Shown piece after piece: positions 26,168-34,690 of a stretch of 64,000 nt of DNA (position 1 is its first letter; each line of letters begins with the position of its first letter). Both the position numbers and the translations under genes were made by a program. Origin of the DNA: Myxococcales bacterium (GTDB taxonomy: Bacteria; Myxococcota_A; Polyangia; Polyangiales; Houyiibacteriaceae); contig JAOTYL010000001.1 of the NCBI GenBank assembly GCA_029861865.1, positions 320,066-384,065 of the forward strand, written 5' to 3'. The notes below the pieces were generated by a model. The model saw nothing but the letters and a program-made list of their open reading frames with translations, did not search any database and was not told where the DNA came from.

Positions 26168-26869
26168 ATGAGCGAGAGAAAGGACGACGCAATGACTCGA
26201 GCCACACATGACATCCGTTTTCCTCGAGAATCGGGCGAGTACAGGGCGGCCCGAAACGAGCTCTTGCAGGCCGAGGCGGAGCTCCGAGACAAGCTCGAAG
26301 CGGTGGCTGCACTTCGAAGAAAGCTCCCCTTTGGTGGCCCAGCCGAGGACTACGTGTTCGACGAGCTGGTCAACGGCGATGTGCGCCAGGTGAAGCTTTC
26401 CGAGCTGTTTGAAGACGGCAAAGACTCGTTAATTCTCTACAGCTTCATGTATGGGCCAGAGATGGAGAAGCCTTGCCCATTATGTAATTCGTTCCTCGAC
26501 GGGCTCGATGGATACGCGCCGCACATCTCGCAACGTGTCAATCTTGCGGTGGTGGCAAAGTCGCCCATCGATCGCACAGAGCAATGGGCGGGCTTGCGCG
26601 GTTGGAACAACTTGCGGCTGCTCTCGTCGAATCGAAACAGCTACCATGCCGACTACTTCAACGAAGGGCCCGATGGGTCGCAGTGGCCGGTCTGCCATGT
26701 CTTCGTAAAGACCGATGAGGGCGTGCGCCATTTTTGGGCGTCCGAGCTCTTGTATGCACCCAGCGAAGGGCACGCTCGGCACATCGACTCGCTCTGGCCG
26801 ATTTGGAGCTTTTTCGACCTCACGCCGGAGGGCCGAGGCAAAACCTGGCTTCCAAAGCTCCGCTATTGA
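26168..26869 (+). CDS. DUF899 thioredoxin-like family protein
   Basis: The product has DUF899 features: FPRESGEYRAARNELLQAE at the N-terminus, a thioredoxin-like core with FMYGPEMEKPCPLCNSFLDG, and the C-terminal WASELLYAP and HIDSLWPIWSFFDLTPEGRG. The CxxC (CPLC) could be redox active. Either the ATG at 26168 (4 nt after rtcB) or that at 26192, which has AAAGGA 8 nt upstream, may be used. Co-transcription with rtcB is likely. The substrate is unknown. Confidence 0.88.
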   Translation: MSERKDDAMTRATHDIRFPRESGEYRAARNELLQAEAELRDKLEAVAALRRKLPFGGPAEDYVFDELVNGDVRQVKLSELFEDGKDSLILYSFMYGPEMEKPCPLCNSFLDGLDGYAPHISQRVNLAVVAKSPIDRTEQWAGLRGWNNLRLLSSNRNSYHADYFNEGPDGSQWPVCHVFVKTDEGVRHFWASELLYAPSEGHARHIDSLWPIWSFFDLTPEGRGKTWLPKLRY

Positions 26870-26919
26870 GTGTCGCCCAGAGCTACCACGTACGGCCAAC
26901 CCAACGACTGCAAGCTGCG

Positions 26920-27516
26920 ATGTTAATGAATAAGGCCGAGAAGCTCTTGATGAACAATCCCGTCCGCGCGGCGGTGCAGCGCCACTATGAAGCCAGACGC
27001 CTTCGCAACATGGGCGGCGTGATGGCTGGGGGCCGGGCACTCGAAATCGGATGCGGTCGCGGCGTTGGCACGGAGATTATCCTCAAGCAATTCGGTGCGG
27101 ACACCGTTGATGCCTTTGACCTCGATGCAGACATGGTTCGCCGCGCGCAAGCCCGTCTGAAGCGCTTCGGTGATCGGGTTCGCCTGTGGACCGGCGACGC
27201 TACCAACATCCAAGCAGACGATGAAACTTACGACGCCGTCTTCGATTTTGGGGTCATTCACCACATTCCGGATTGGAGAGCTGCGCTTCGAGAAGTTCAT
27301 CGTGTCCTGAAGCCAGGGGGGCGTTTCTACTTAGACGAGGTCTACGAGAAGTTCATCATGCATCCCGTGGTTCGTGCACTCCTAGACCATCCGATGCAAG
27401 ACCGATTTGATCACACGCGATTCGCCGAGGCACTCGAAGGGGCAGGGCTGCACGTCGAGGAATCGTATGACGAGGGCCATTTCGGTTTCTTCGTGGCAAG
27501 AAAAGCCTCGGGTTGA
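26920..27516 (+). CDS. Class I SAM-dependent methyltransferase
   Basis: The ATG at 26920 (or 26926) gives about 198 aa. SAM-binding motif I is ALEIGCGRGVGTEI, motif II is AFDLDADMVRRA, and DFGVIHHIPDW and VLKPGGRFYLDE follow, all typical of the UbiE/Methyltransf_11 group. The C-terminal ~50 residues are short, so the substrate is likely a small molecule or lipid. The CheR-like gene follows after 6 nt, suggesting co-expression. Confidence 0.88.
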   Translation: MLMNKAEKLLMNNPVRAAVQRHYEARRLRNMGGVMAGGRALEIGCGRGVGTEIILKQFGADTVDAFDLDADMVRRAQARLKRFGDRVRLWTGDATNIQADDETYDAVFDFGVIHHIPDWRAALREVHRVLKPGGRFYLDEVYEKFIMHPVVRALLDHPMQDRFDHTRFAEALEGAGLHVEESYDEGHFGFFVARKASG

Positions 27517-27522
27517 GATCGA

Positions 27523-28311
27523 GTGAAGGATCCCGATTGCATCGCGTTTCTGCAGTGGGCACTGCCACGCCTGCAGCTCCGTTGGCCAGGCTATCGGAAG
27601 GTCCGTCGTCAGGTTTGCAAGCGAGTCGACCGTCGCATGCGAGCCCTCGGCTTGGACGGCGTAGAAGCCTACCGGGCCCATTTGGAAGCAGACCCGGCGG
27701 AATGGGTCGTTCTGGACGACCTGACGCGGATTACGATCTCACGCTTTTTTCGCGAGCGCGACGCCTTTACCTATCTATGCGAGGTGGCCCTGCCGGAGCT
27801 CCATCAGCGGGTCGCTCAAAAGCCGATTCGGATCTGGAGCGCAGGTTGTGCCGCAGGTGAAGAAGCCTACACGCTCGCGATCGCCGCTCATCAACAAAAC
27901 ATCCCGCTACGGATCGTAGCCACCGATTCGGACGAGCATCAGCTCGTGAGAGCGCGCGAGGCCCGTTATTCGGCTGGGTGTCTCAAGGAGCTCCCGCCCC
28001 ACTGGCGGATGTCCGCCTTTGAGCAAAAGGGCGAGGAGTTTGTGCTGCGAGACGAGCTTCGGGCCGATGTCGAGTTCCTTCGGCAGGACATTCGGCGAGA
28101 CATGCCCGCTGGGCCGTTTCATCTCATCCTTTGCCGCTATCTCACGTTCACGTATTTCGATGCGCGATTGCAGCGCCAGATTGCGGAGCGCCTACTCACG
28201 CGCACAATCCCAAACGGGTTCATCGCGTTAGGCAAGCACGAATCGTGGCCGGAAGATGTCCCTGGCCTCGTCGAAGCGAAGCCAGGGCTCCGTGTCTATC
28301 GCAAGCTTTGA
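27523..28311 (+). CDS. CheR-like protein methyltransferase
   Basis: This 262-aa protein starts at a GTG and has the CheR layout: an N-terminal helical region, SRFFRERDAFTYLCEVALPEL, the SAM motif RIWSAGCAAGEEAYTLAI, and ATDSDEHQLVRAREARY. The NPPY-like region, usually CRNVLIYF in CheR, reads CRYLTFTYF. CheR methylates glutamates of chemoreceptors. No chemoreceptor, CheB or CheA gene is in the window, so this is an orphan and its target is uncertain. Its 3' end overlaps the convergent DUF2330 gene by 16 nt. Confidence 0.85.
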   Translation: MKDPDCIAFLQWALPRLQLRWPGYRKVRRQVCKRVDRRMRALGLDGVEAYRAHLEADPAEWVVLDDLTRITISRFFRERDAFTYLCEVALPELHQRVAQKPIRIWSAGCAAGEEAYTLAIAAHQQNIPLRIVATDSDEHQLVRAREARYSAGCLKELPPHWRMSAFEQKGEEFVLRDELRADVEFLRQDIRRDMPAGPFHLILCRYLTFTYFDARLQRQIAERLLTRTIPNGFIALGKHESWPEDVPGLVEAKPGLRVYRKL

Positions 28312-30017
28312 CGACGTTTGATCAGCAAGCCGAGGAGAGCCAACCCGATCCACCACGCGGCATCCTGCCGGCCTTCGGCGAGCGCACATCCGCCGCTGCC
28401 CGCAACCGTCCAGCCGCTGGGGGAAGGGACCGTCGCGTTGTGTTCATCCAAGGCTCGTTCAATCGCGTCGCGGTTGTCGGTCACGATCTCACCGGAGCCG
28501 CTTGTCGAGAGCTGCGCCACGATCGCGTTGGCAGGCGGCGCGTCGGCGTCACCTGGCACAAAGGGCCAAGGGCTGTTCGGCAACAAACGAACGACCCGGC
28601 CATCTTCGAGCTCGATGCGTGATGGAGCCTCCCATGGATAGATCGTAGGGTCGCATTCGATCACGCGGCGCGCGTTGTGGAGGTTCGGTGCATCTTCGAG
28701 GTCGGGGTTGAAGTCGAAGAGCGGATCGACATCCATCTCGGGTGCCGACAAGGTCGTGTAAAGCCGCGTCACGTAGGGTCGCGAGCTCATGAGCGCCTGA
28801 GTTGCGATCATGGGATCGACGACCTCGAAATCGAGTGCGTCGATGAATGCCTGGTTGTCGATCGGCACCAAGGCGTGGCCGCATAAAGGACATCCAAGGA
28901 AGTCATCGACATCCACCGATCCTGGTAGAAAACGTTCGATCAGGCTTCGATACCCATCCCAACCGCCGAACAGTTGCGCACTCTCGATCAGGAGATCCTC
29001 TGATGAGAGCGCCGCGGCACGAGCGCGAATCGAGTCCCAGGCTTGTTGCTCGAAGTCCAGCAGAACCACATTGTCGTAGTCAGCGCTCAGTCCCGCGCGT
29101 TCGGTCACGAATCCCTGACCCCCGGCCTCATTTGCGGCAGCGATGACGACTTGGTTGTAGTTGCTGCCTCCTGTCGTCCAGTCGATGAGCGCCTCGTTGA
29201 GCTCGAGCGATCTGTAGTTGACCGGCACGGCTCTACTTTGCCCGAGCACCCAAACCATCACGCCCATGTCGTCGTTTGCGGCAACCGCCGTCGGTCGAAT
29301 CGGAATCATCGGCTGCGACGACGCATAAGTGATCCAAATTGGGCGGATGGTCCCTGTGTCGTTGCCCTTGGTGAGCCGGAATGCGAGCAGGTTCATGGCC
29401 TCTTGCAAGTAGCTGCCGAGCAGCTCCGAGATGTCGCTCGGATCGCCGCCCGGAGGCACCACGTCGTAGCCCTCGTTGGTCAGCCACTCGACGGCCACGT
29501 CACCGATCTGATCAAATGACGCCTGTGGCTCGATCACGACGTAGTCGTAGGGGCCGACGGTTCCCGATGCGAGCACGTTGACACCCCCACCACCCCCTGC
29601 ACCTCCGGTGCCACCGGTGCCGGAGCCCTGATCCGGACCGAAGGATGCGCTGTCATTGAGCTCATCTTGACGACAATCGCCCTCGACCTCGGTCGTCAGG
29701 ACATACTGTGGGTTACTCGCCTGCTGAAGGCGGGTGAAAGCCAAGTCCGAGGATACATTGACGTCTGGAATCCCTGGCACCGGGAGGACCCAAGCAAACT
29801 CCTCCGATGGGCCGGAGTATTGGATCTGAACGACCGCCGTGACCGTGCCGTCTCCGTTCTTCGAGAAGATGATCCGCTCGGCCGCTTGGTTGACCGGGGC
29901 CGCGGCGGAACAGAAAAGCCCGCCGCAGGCGCTGACGGATTGAGGGTGGAGGGCGACGGCGCAAATCAGCGCAGATCCGAGCCCGATGGCGTAGAGTGAG
30001 AAGCGAATTCCGGACAT
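28296..30017 (-). CDS. DUF2330 protein with MYXO-CTERM-like tail
   Basis: The ATG at 30017 has AAAGG about 9 nt upstream and starts a signal peptide (LYAIGLGSALICAVALHPQSVSACGG). The mature 540-aa protein follows the DUF2330 pattern (AAPVNQAAERIIF, FAWVLPVPGIPDV) with a Gly-rich insert (GTGGTGGAGGGGG). It ends GGCALAEGRQDAAWWIGLALLGLLIKRRQSLR, a Cys followed by a hydrophobic helix and Arg cluster, matching the MYXO-CTERM sorting signal of Myxococcota surface proteins. The predicted location is the outer surface, anchored after processing. The role of the DUF is unknown. Confidence 0.88.
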   Translation of the reverse strand: MSGIRFSLYAIGLGSALICAVALHPQSVSACGGLFCSAAAPVNQAAERIIFSKNGDGTVTAVVQIQYSGPSEEFAWVLPVPGIPDVNVSSDLAFTRLQQASNPQYVLTTEVEGDCRQDELNDSASFGPDQGSGTGGTGGAGGGGGVNVLASGTVGPYDYVVIEPQASFDQIGDVAVEWLTNEGYDVVPPGGDPSDISELLGSYLQEAMNLLAFRLTKGNDTGTIRPIWITYASSQPMIPIRPTAVAANDDMGVMVWVLGQSRAVPVNYRSLELNEALIDWTTGGSNYNQVVIAAANEAGGQGFVTERAGLSADYDNVVLLDFEQQAWDSIRARAAALSSEDLLIESAQLFGGWDGYRSLIERFLPGSVDVDDFLGCPLCGHALVPIDNQAFIDALDFEVVDPMIATQALMSSRPYVTRLYTTLSAPEMDVDPLFDFNPDLEDAPNLHNARRVIECDPTIYPWEAPSRIELEDGRVVRLLPNSPWPFVPGDADAPPANAIVAQLSTSGSGEIVTDNRDAIERALDEHNATVPSPSGWTVAGSGGCALAEGRQDAAWWIGLALLGLLIKRRQSLR

Positions 30018-30163
30018 TGATGACATCCTTTCAGAGCGAAGGCACAGCTTGGCACAGAGGATCGGTAATCCTCCACTAAGTGCAGCAAGTGCCGTGCCAA
30101 AGCGCAAACGAACGGATGAAAGCGCTCGGCGGCTCAGGGATAGTCGGCTTGATCCGTCCCTAG

Positions 30164-31525
30164 CTAGTATGTTTGCGTGAGTTGACGACGTTTCAGTATT
30201 TGGATGTGCTGGACGACGTCCGGGCGCCTGAGTAGAAGCTCGGCAAACCGCGCAGCGGACATGCGGAGCACGAGCACGTCGCTCTTGGCTTCGACGGTGA
30301 TCGGCGACGGTTGGCGGGTCAGCAGCGACTCTTCGCCGAGTGCGTGCCCAAGCTCCATGTCGCCGATGCGCGTCCCGTCGCGCTTATTGGCTACGATGCG
30401 ACCGTGAAGTGGAAGGTACATCGCGTCCGCGCTCTTGCCGGCTTCGAGAATTTTGGTTCCGGCAGGGGCTCGACGCACTTCGAACAAGCCCCCGATGTTC
30501 TTTCGAGTGCGCTCGTCGAATGCCGTGAAGATCCGATTCGTGCGCAAGAGAGTTGCCACGAGTCGACGACTCAGGATCTCGAGGAGCACGTCGTCGAGGG
30601 GGGGATGTTGCTCGACCAGCCGGTCGAGAAGCAGCTTGCTGATGCGAAGTGCGCGAACTCGACCGCACGCGATGACGTCCTCGCCATAGTTCACGTTGGA
30701 GAGCAAGGACGAAACCCCGGCCACGTCTCCTTCGCCGAGAAGCAAGCTCTGAAGATCGGTGCCCCGTTGTCCGACTGCATTGCCTTCGATGAGCACGTAC
30801 AGAGCATCCGCGGTGGTGCCCGCGGTAACCAGGCGCTGTCCGTCTTCCACGTCGACCAGCGTGGATTCCCTGACCAAGGTTTCCAGAATGTTCCGCGGAA
30901 CTTCGGCGAATAGCGGCATCGCGGGAAGTTGGGCGAGTGTTGCGGCGCTCGGACGCAGGCTCATCAGAGATTCCCGCGGCGCTGGCCTTTCGACGAGCTC
31001 GACATCGGTGAGGTCGAGCTTTAGGTCTTCAGTCTTTTCAGGCTTCGTGAAGCGAGTTTCCCCGGGAGGTGCAGTCTGATCGGTGATCAAAGGCAGCGCA
31101 TCTGTGATTAGACTGTGCGTCTCCGTCGTCGGCCCGTCCGAGTCCGGGGAGGGCGGCGTGTCCGCCGTGACGATGACGCTCCTGTTCTGACGGTGGAGCC
31201 TGCGTGCTGCTTCCGGATCTACCCGGTCGAGCACCTCGCCCTTGCTCGGGTCGATCGCCAAGATCACTTTCGCCATCGCGGCGGCACGGGCGACGAAGCC
31301 CTTGGTCGCATAGCCGTCCACTGCGCGCTCATAAGCGAGGGCCGCGTCTTCCTTACGGCCCATGCGTTGCAAGAGATCGCCCTTGCGGTGAGACCAGCGC
31401 GGCTCGCCCGGCTCCTTTTTTTCGATCCGCTCGTAGAGCGCGAGTGCTTGGTCTAGGCGGTCGGTTTTTATTGCCTTGGCCAGTTGGGCACGAAGATTGG
31501 TGGTCTTGCTATTGCGTCTCGGCAT
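30164..31525 (-). CDS. TPR-like protein with two cyclic-nucleotide-binding domains
   Basis: The first ~110 residues form TPR-like helices (LDQALALYERIEKKEPGEPRWSHRKGDLLQRMG). A disordered acidic linker follows (about 120-190), then two cNMP-binding domains (starting about 205 and 320) with GNAVGQRG, LLLGEGDVAGVSSLL and ELGHALGEESLLT. The second carries the better phosphate-binding cassette. No DNA-binding domain or kinase is attached, so it may be a scaffold or second-messenger sensor. The start has AAGGATG overlap and is well placed. Confidence 0.85.
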   Translation of the reverse strand: MPRRNSKTTNLRAQLAKAIKTDRLDQALALYERIEKKEPGEPRWSHRKGDLLQRMGRKEDAALAYERAVDGYATKGFVARAAAMAKVILAIDPSKGEVLDRVDPEAARRLHRQNRSVIVTADTPPSPDSDGPTTETHSLITDALPLITDQTAPPGETRFTKPEKTEDLKLDLTDVELVERPAPRESLMSLRPSAATLAQLPAMPLFAEVPRNILETLVRESTLVDVEDGQRLVTAGTTADALYVLIEGNAVGQRGTDLQSLLLGEGDVAGVSSLLSNVNYGEDVIACGRVRALRISKLLLDRLVEQHPPLDDVLLEILSRRLVATLLRTNRIFTAFDERTRKNIGGLFEVRRAPAGTKILEAGKSADAMYLPLHGRIVANKRDGTRIGDMELGHALGEESLLTRQPSPITVEAKSDVLVLRMSAARFAELLLRRPDVVQHIQILKRRQLTQTY

Positions 31526-31754
31526 CCTTCCCCCCAGAAGGCGTATCCAAGGTCAACCTAGCGGTTCATTCCGTGGACCCCAAATCGCGGCTTAAACCTG
31601 AAAGAAATCAACGATGTGTCTGGTTCGGCCTTGCCTTCCTCCCGGGCAGTAGGCTATGGACTGCGCCCAAGGGGGCCGCATCGAGTCGAAAGGGCGAGCT
31701 CGGCGCATCATTACACCGACACAGTGAGTGTCGGCTCGACGAATGGAGGGACCA
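31526..31754. promoter_or_regulatory. Divergent intergenic region with 5'-leader hairpin
   Basis: The region separates the cNMP protein from the lipoprotein gene. At 31716-31734 lies CCGACAC-agtga-GTGTCGG, a 7-bp stem placed just before the lipoprotein ribosome-binding site (GGAGGG). It could be a leader hairpin affecting translation or an operator dyad. No tRNA or small gene is visible. Confidence 0.4.
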
Positions 31755-32357
31755 GTGAAGTTCAAGCAAGCATTTCTACCCTGTGTGATCGCACTGGCGG
31801 TGTCAGCCGGCCTGACCGGATGTGAAGACAGCACCGCGGTCAAAGCTCTACAAGATCTGACGACAGAGCTCTCAGACCAGGTTGCCGAAGCAAACGAAGA
31901 GCTGACCAATCTGGCGGACCAGCTCCAAACGTGCATGAAGGACCTGGCCGAAACCAAAGGCGAGGCGGCGGTGATCACGTCGAAGGACCCGACCGTGGAA
32001 AGTCCCAGCCTAGAAGGCGAGGTCAACCTCGCTGGCTTGGAGGAGCTCAAAAAGGCGCTGAACGAGACGATCGATAAGCAAAAGGTCGCGATGACCGAGC
32101 TCAAGACAAAGGTCGAAGGGTGCATGAAGGACCTCGACGCCGCCAAGGCTGAAGCCGAGGAAGCCGCTGCAGCGGAAGCCGAAGCTGCCGCCGCCGCCGA
32201 AGCGGAGGCTGCGGCCGCAGCGGAAGCCGAAGCGGCCAAGAAAAAGACGGCCGCAAAGAAGCGCAAGGCCGAAGAGAAGCCTGCGATCGTCAAGCAGCGA
32301 GAAGCCGAAGGTCGACCCACGACGGGCACCGGAAGCCGCTATGAAAAGCGTCAGTGA
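31755..32357 (+). CDS. Ala/Glu-rich coiled-coil lipoprotein
   Basis: A GTG start (after GGAGGG) begins the lipoprotein signal VKFKQAFLPCVIALAVSAGLTGC. The 200-aa product is almost all predicted helix: two related halves each containing CMKDL (LQTCMKDLAETKGEA and VEGCMKDLDAAKAEA), then an Ala/Glu repeat (units like EAEAAAAA) and a Lys-rich tail (KKKTAAKKRKAEEK). The design resembles Lpp-type lipoproteins that bridge outer membrane and peptidoglycan, with the basic tail possibly touching the wall and the Cys residues cross-linking helices. This role is inference. Confidence 0.75.
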   Translation: MKFKQAFLPCVIALAVSAGLTGCEDSTAVKALQDLTTELSDQVAEANEELTNLADQLQTCMKDLAETKGEAAVITSKDPTVESPSLEGEVNLAGLEELKKALNETIDKQKVAMTELKTKVEGCMKDLDAAKAEAEEAAAAEAEAAAAAEAEAAAAAEAEAAKKKTAAKKRKAEEKPAIVKQREAEGRPTTGTGSRYEKRQ

Positions 32358-32385
32358 TTCAGCTTTAAGAGGGAGGAACAGATCA

Positions 32386-32952
32386 ATGAAGAGAATATTC
32401 CTAGTATGCGTGCTGGTCGCCGGTCTCGGTGTCGGGTGCGGTGAAGATGTACTCGGGGGAACCGGCGGGTCCGGGGGAACCGGGATCATCGGACCGCTCA
32501 CGTGGGACGTTTCAAATTATGCTGTGGACACTGACGAGTGCCAGTCCGCTTCGCCCACGGATCCCCTCATCGCCTTCGACATCACGATCGATGGCAGCAC
32601 GGCTACACTCGAGTCTTTGGATCTCATGGTGCCTGGCACCGGAGAGCCGCTAGGCGGCGTGACGATGACGTACGATCCGGCAGCCGGCACTGTCGTTTTC
32701 ACGACGAGCTTTATGGACAGTGCCGTCAAGTTTCCCGACTGCGTCGTCGATGCGACGGACACATTTACCGTCTCGCTCGACAATCCAACCGTCAGTCTCG
32801 ACCAGAATACGACTGCGGAAGTGACTTGGGTTCATGCTGAAGAGGAAAGCGCGGCGAGCGCGATGCCGGGCGCGTGCATCGGCAACTGGTTCGTTGATCC
32901 TCCATGCACGTCGCAGTCGACCTTCACGCTGACACAGCAGCAGACGCAGTAA
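32386..32952 (+). CDS. Lipoprotein with Gly-rich linker, hypothetical
   Basis: A ribosome-binding site (GGGAGGAAC) precedes the ATG at 32386. The signal ends in LGVGC, followed by a Gly/Thr/Ser linker (GGTGGSGGTG) and a beta-rich 150-aa domain with four Cys that may form disulfides. I recognise no family. It lies 28 nt after the coiled-coil lipoprotein gene and is followed by two hairpins. Confidence 0.75.
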   Translation: MKRIFLVCVLVAGLGVGCGEDVLGGTGGSGGTGIIGPLTWDVSNYAVDTDECQSASPTDPLIAFDITIDGSTATLESLDLMVPGTGEPLGGVTMTYDPAAGTVVFTTSFMDSAVKFPDCVVDATDTFTVSLDNPTVSLDQNTTAEVTWVHAEEESAASAMPGACIGNWFVDPPCTSQSTFTLTQQQTQ

Positions 32953-32956
32953 GCGA

Positions 32957-33004
32957 CCTGACCTTTGAGGTCAGGCGCACAGAGCTCAGTAGTGGGCTCT
33001 GTGC
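32957..33004 (+). terminator. Tandem hairpins after lipoprotein gene
   Basis: Two perfect stems follow in series: CCTGACC-tttga-GGTCAGG (32957-32975) and GCACAGAGC-N10-GCTCTGTGC (32977-33004). There is no T tract, so termination may need Rho, or the hairpins may stabilise the upstream mRNA end and set the level of the following M48 gene. Confidence 0.55.
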
Positions 33005-33032
33005 GGCCTTCACTCTACGAGGAAGAATCTCC

Positions 33033-33881
33033 ATGATGGGAACTCACCTGCGGGCGCAGTGCGGTTCAGCTGCGATGTTGGCGCTGCTGATCGCGGCATG
33101 CTCGACCACCATGACCGGTCGCAAGCAGCTCACGCTGATCGACGACGCCAAGATGGATGCGCTCGGGGTAGCGGCCTTCACCGACATCAAGCAACAGGGC
33201 AAAGTCGAGAAGGACCCTGCCGCAAACGCATACATACGCTGTGTGGCAGATCCAATCCTGGCCGTCATTCCCAAAGGGGGCGCGGCGCCCAAGGATGGCA
33301 ACTGGGAGGTCATCGTCTTCGACGATTCAACGCCCAACGCCTTTGCGCTTCCCGGCGGCAAGATCGGCGTCCACACGGGCATGCTCACAGTAGCGACGAC
33401 ACCTGGCCAGCTCGCAGCAGTGATCGGCCACGAAATCGGGCACGTTCTTCTCCGTCATGGCAACGAGCGGATGTCGCAAACCATCGTCGCGCAAAGCACA
33501 ATGGAAGCGGGTTCGATCGCCCTCAGCCAGACGAAACCCGCGTACCGCGATGCCGTCGTCGGCGGTCTCGGGGTGGGTGCTCAATATGGCGTGCTCTTGC
33601 CCTACAGTCGGAAGCACGAAAGCGAAGCCGACGTCGTGGGGCAGCGGTTCATGGCCGAAGCGGGCTTCGACCCCGCAGAGGCGATCAAGCTCTGGCAAAA
33701 GATGGCCAAGCTGAGCCAAGGCCAGCAGCCGCCTGAGTGGATGTCGACCCATCCGGCACACGAAACGCGAATCGAGAACCTCCAGGCGAACCTCCCAACG
33801 GCGAGGGATCTCTATCGAGGAGCGCGCGCTAGGGGTAAGCGTCCAAAGTGCGTACCCCCACCGACTCGGCCAGGGAATTAG
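33033..33881 (+). CDS. M48-family metallopeptidase lipoprotein (LoiP/YcaL-like)
   Basis: The 282-aa protein has a lipobox (LLIAAC), the zinc motif HEIGHVLLRH (HExxH) and the third ligand region SRKHESEADVVGQRFMAEAG. PEWMSTHPAHETRIENL is typical of the family's C-terminus. Such outer-membrane-anchored periplasmic peptidases degrade misfolded outer-membrane proteins. It sits in a block of envelope genes and is followed closely by another lipoprotein gene. Confidence 0.92.
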   Translation: MMGTHLRAQCGSAAMLALLIAACSTTMTGRKQLTLIDDAKMDALGVAAFTDIKQQGKVEKDPAANAYIRCVADPILAVIPKGGAAPKDGNWEVIVFDDSTPNAFALPGGKIGVHTGMLTVATTPGQLAAVIGHEIGHVLLRHGNERMSQTIVAQSTMEAGSIALSQTKPAYRDAVVGGLGVGAQYGVLLPYSRKHESEADVVGQRFMAEAGFDPAEAIKLWQKMAKLSQGQQPPEWMSTHPAHETRIENLQANLPTARDLYRGARARGKRPKCVPPPTRPGN

Positions 33882-33886
33882 CCGCC

Positions 33887-34660
33887 ATGCCACCCGCGCT
33901 GCGCCGGGTCTTGCCCGCATTGCTGACGGTCGGGGCGCTCGGTTGCGCCGGGCTTGGATTCGGAAGCGGGGGGAAAGCTCTCAACATCAAGCCGCCCAAC
34001 GTCTCGATTGCGGAGGTTCGTTTGGCGCAAATGCCGTCGAACAAGGAGCTTGCGAGCTATTACTGCGCGCAATATCTAGGTCCGCTCGTCTGTCGCGTAT
34101 TTGGGCCGGTCTCTTCGATCTCCGACATCAACTTTGCATTCGACATAGAGCTCGAGTTTGAAAATCCGAATCTGGTGCCTCTGCCTGTCGTGCAGTCGCT
34201 GTTCGCCTTCACTGCGTTCCCAGGGCAGAGCGCTGCCTCGAACTTGGGCACTGTGTGCTTGAGCTTCTGCGAAGACCCGGATCGCTGCACCCAGAACGCA
34301 AATGCCTGCACGTCCGACGACCCCGAAATACGTGATGCGAAAGACTTCGCAAGCGCCGCGAAAGACTTCTTGTTTGCGGTTGCGCTCGGCGAACGGAATT
34401 TCCGCGATCTTCGCGTGCGTACCGTCGCACCCAACGACCGAACCCGCATGGTGGTCAGACTGGGCGTCGATCCCACGCAGATGGTCGACCTGATCGCAAA
34501 GCTCGCCAAAGGAGACATCGATCGGGTCAAGCAAGGCAGGGTGCCGCAATTCTCAATCCCGTACCGGATCGAGGGCACGGCCTGGGTAGCGGTAGAATCG
34601 TTTGGCCGGCTCGCGACTGGCTTTGGGCCAGCGACCGGTGAGTGGATGCTGCGACGCTAA
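33887..34660 (+). CDS. Lipoprotein with LEA14/WHy-like domain
   Basis: The ATG at 33887 lies 5 nt after the peptidase stop. The signal ends in TVGALGC. The mature protein (about 235 aa) contains a segment FAFDIELEFENPNLVPLPVVQSLFAF that has the look of LEA14-type/WHy domains (conserved N-P after a beta strand). It is an envelope lipoprotein of unknown function, coupled to the M48 gene. Confidence 0.65.
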   Translation: MPPALRRVLPALLTVGALGCAGLGFGSGGKALNIKPPNVSIAEVRLAQMPSNKELASYYCAQYLGPLVCRVFGPVSSISDINFAFDIELEFENPNLVPLPVVQSLFAFTAFPGQSAASNLGTVCLSFCEDPDRCTQNANACTSDDPEIRDAKDFASAAKDFLFAVALGERNFRDLRVRTVAPNDRTRMVVRLGVDPTQMVDLIAKLAKGDIDRVKQGRVPQFSIPYRIEGTAWVAVESFGRLATGFGPATGEWMLRR

Positions 34661-34690
34661 AGAAGCGGAGCTGGAAAAAAGGAGAACGAG

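Noticed and set aside
32140-32250. DNA tandem repeat / possible CRISPR-like repetition
   Set aside because: Repetition is in the protein (Ala/Glu units) with varied codons; there are no spacers or conserved DNA repeat units.
31592-32329. 245-aa minus-strand ORF rich in Ala/Ser
   Set aside because: Antisense of the Ala/Glu repeat lipoprotein; its Ala/Ser runs are a mirror of the repeat codons.
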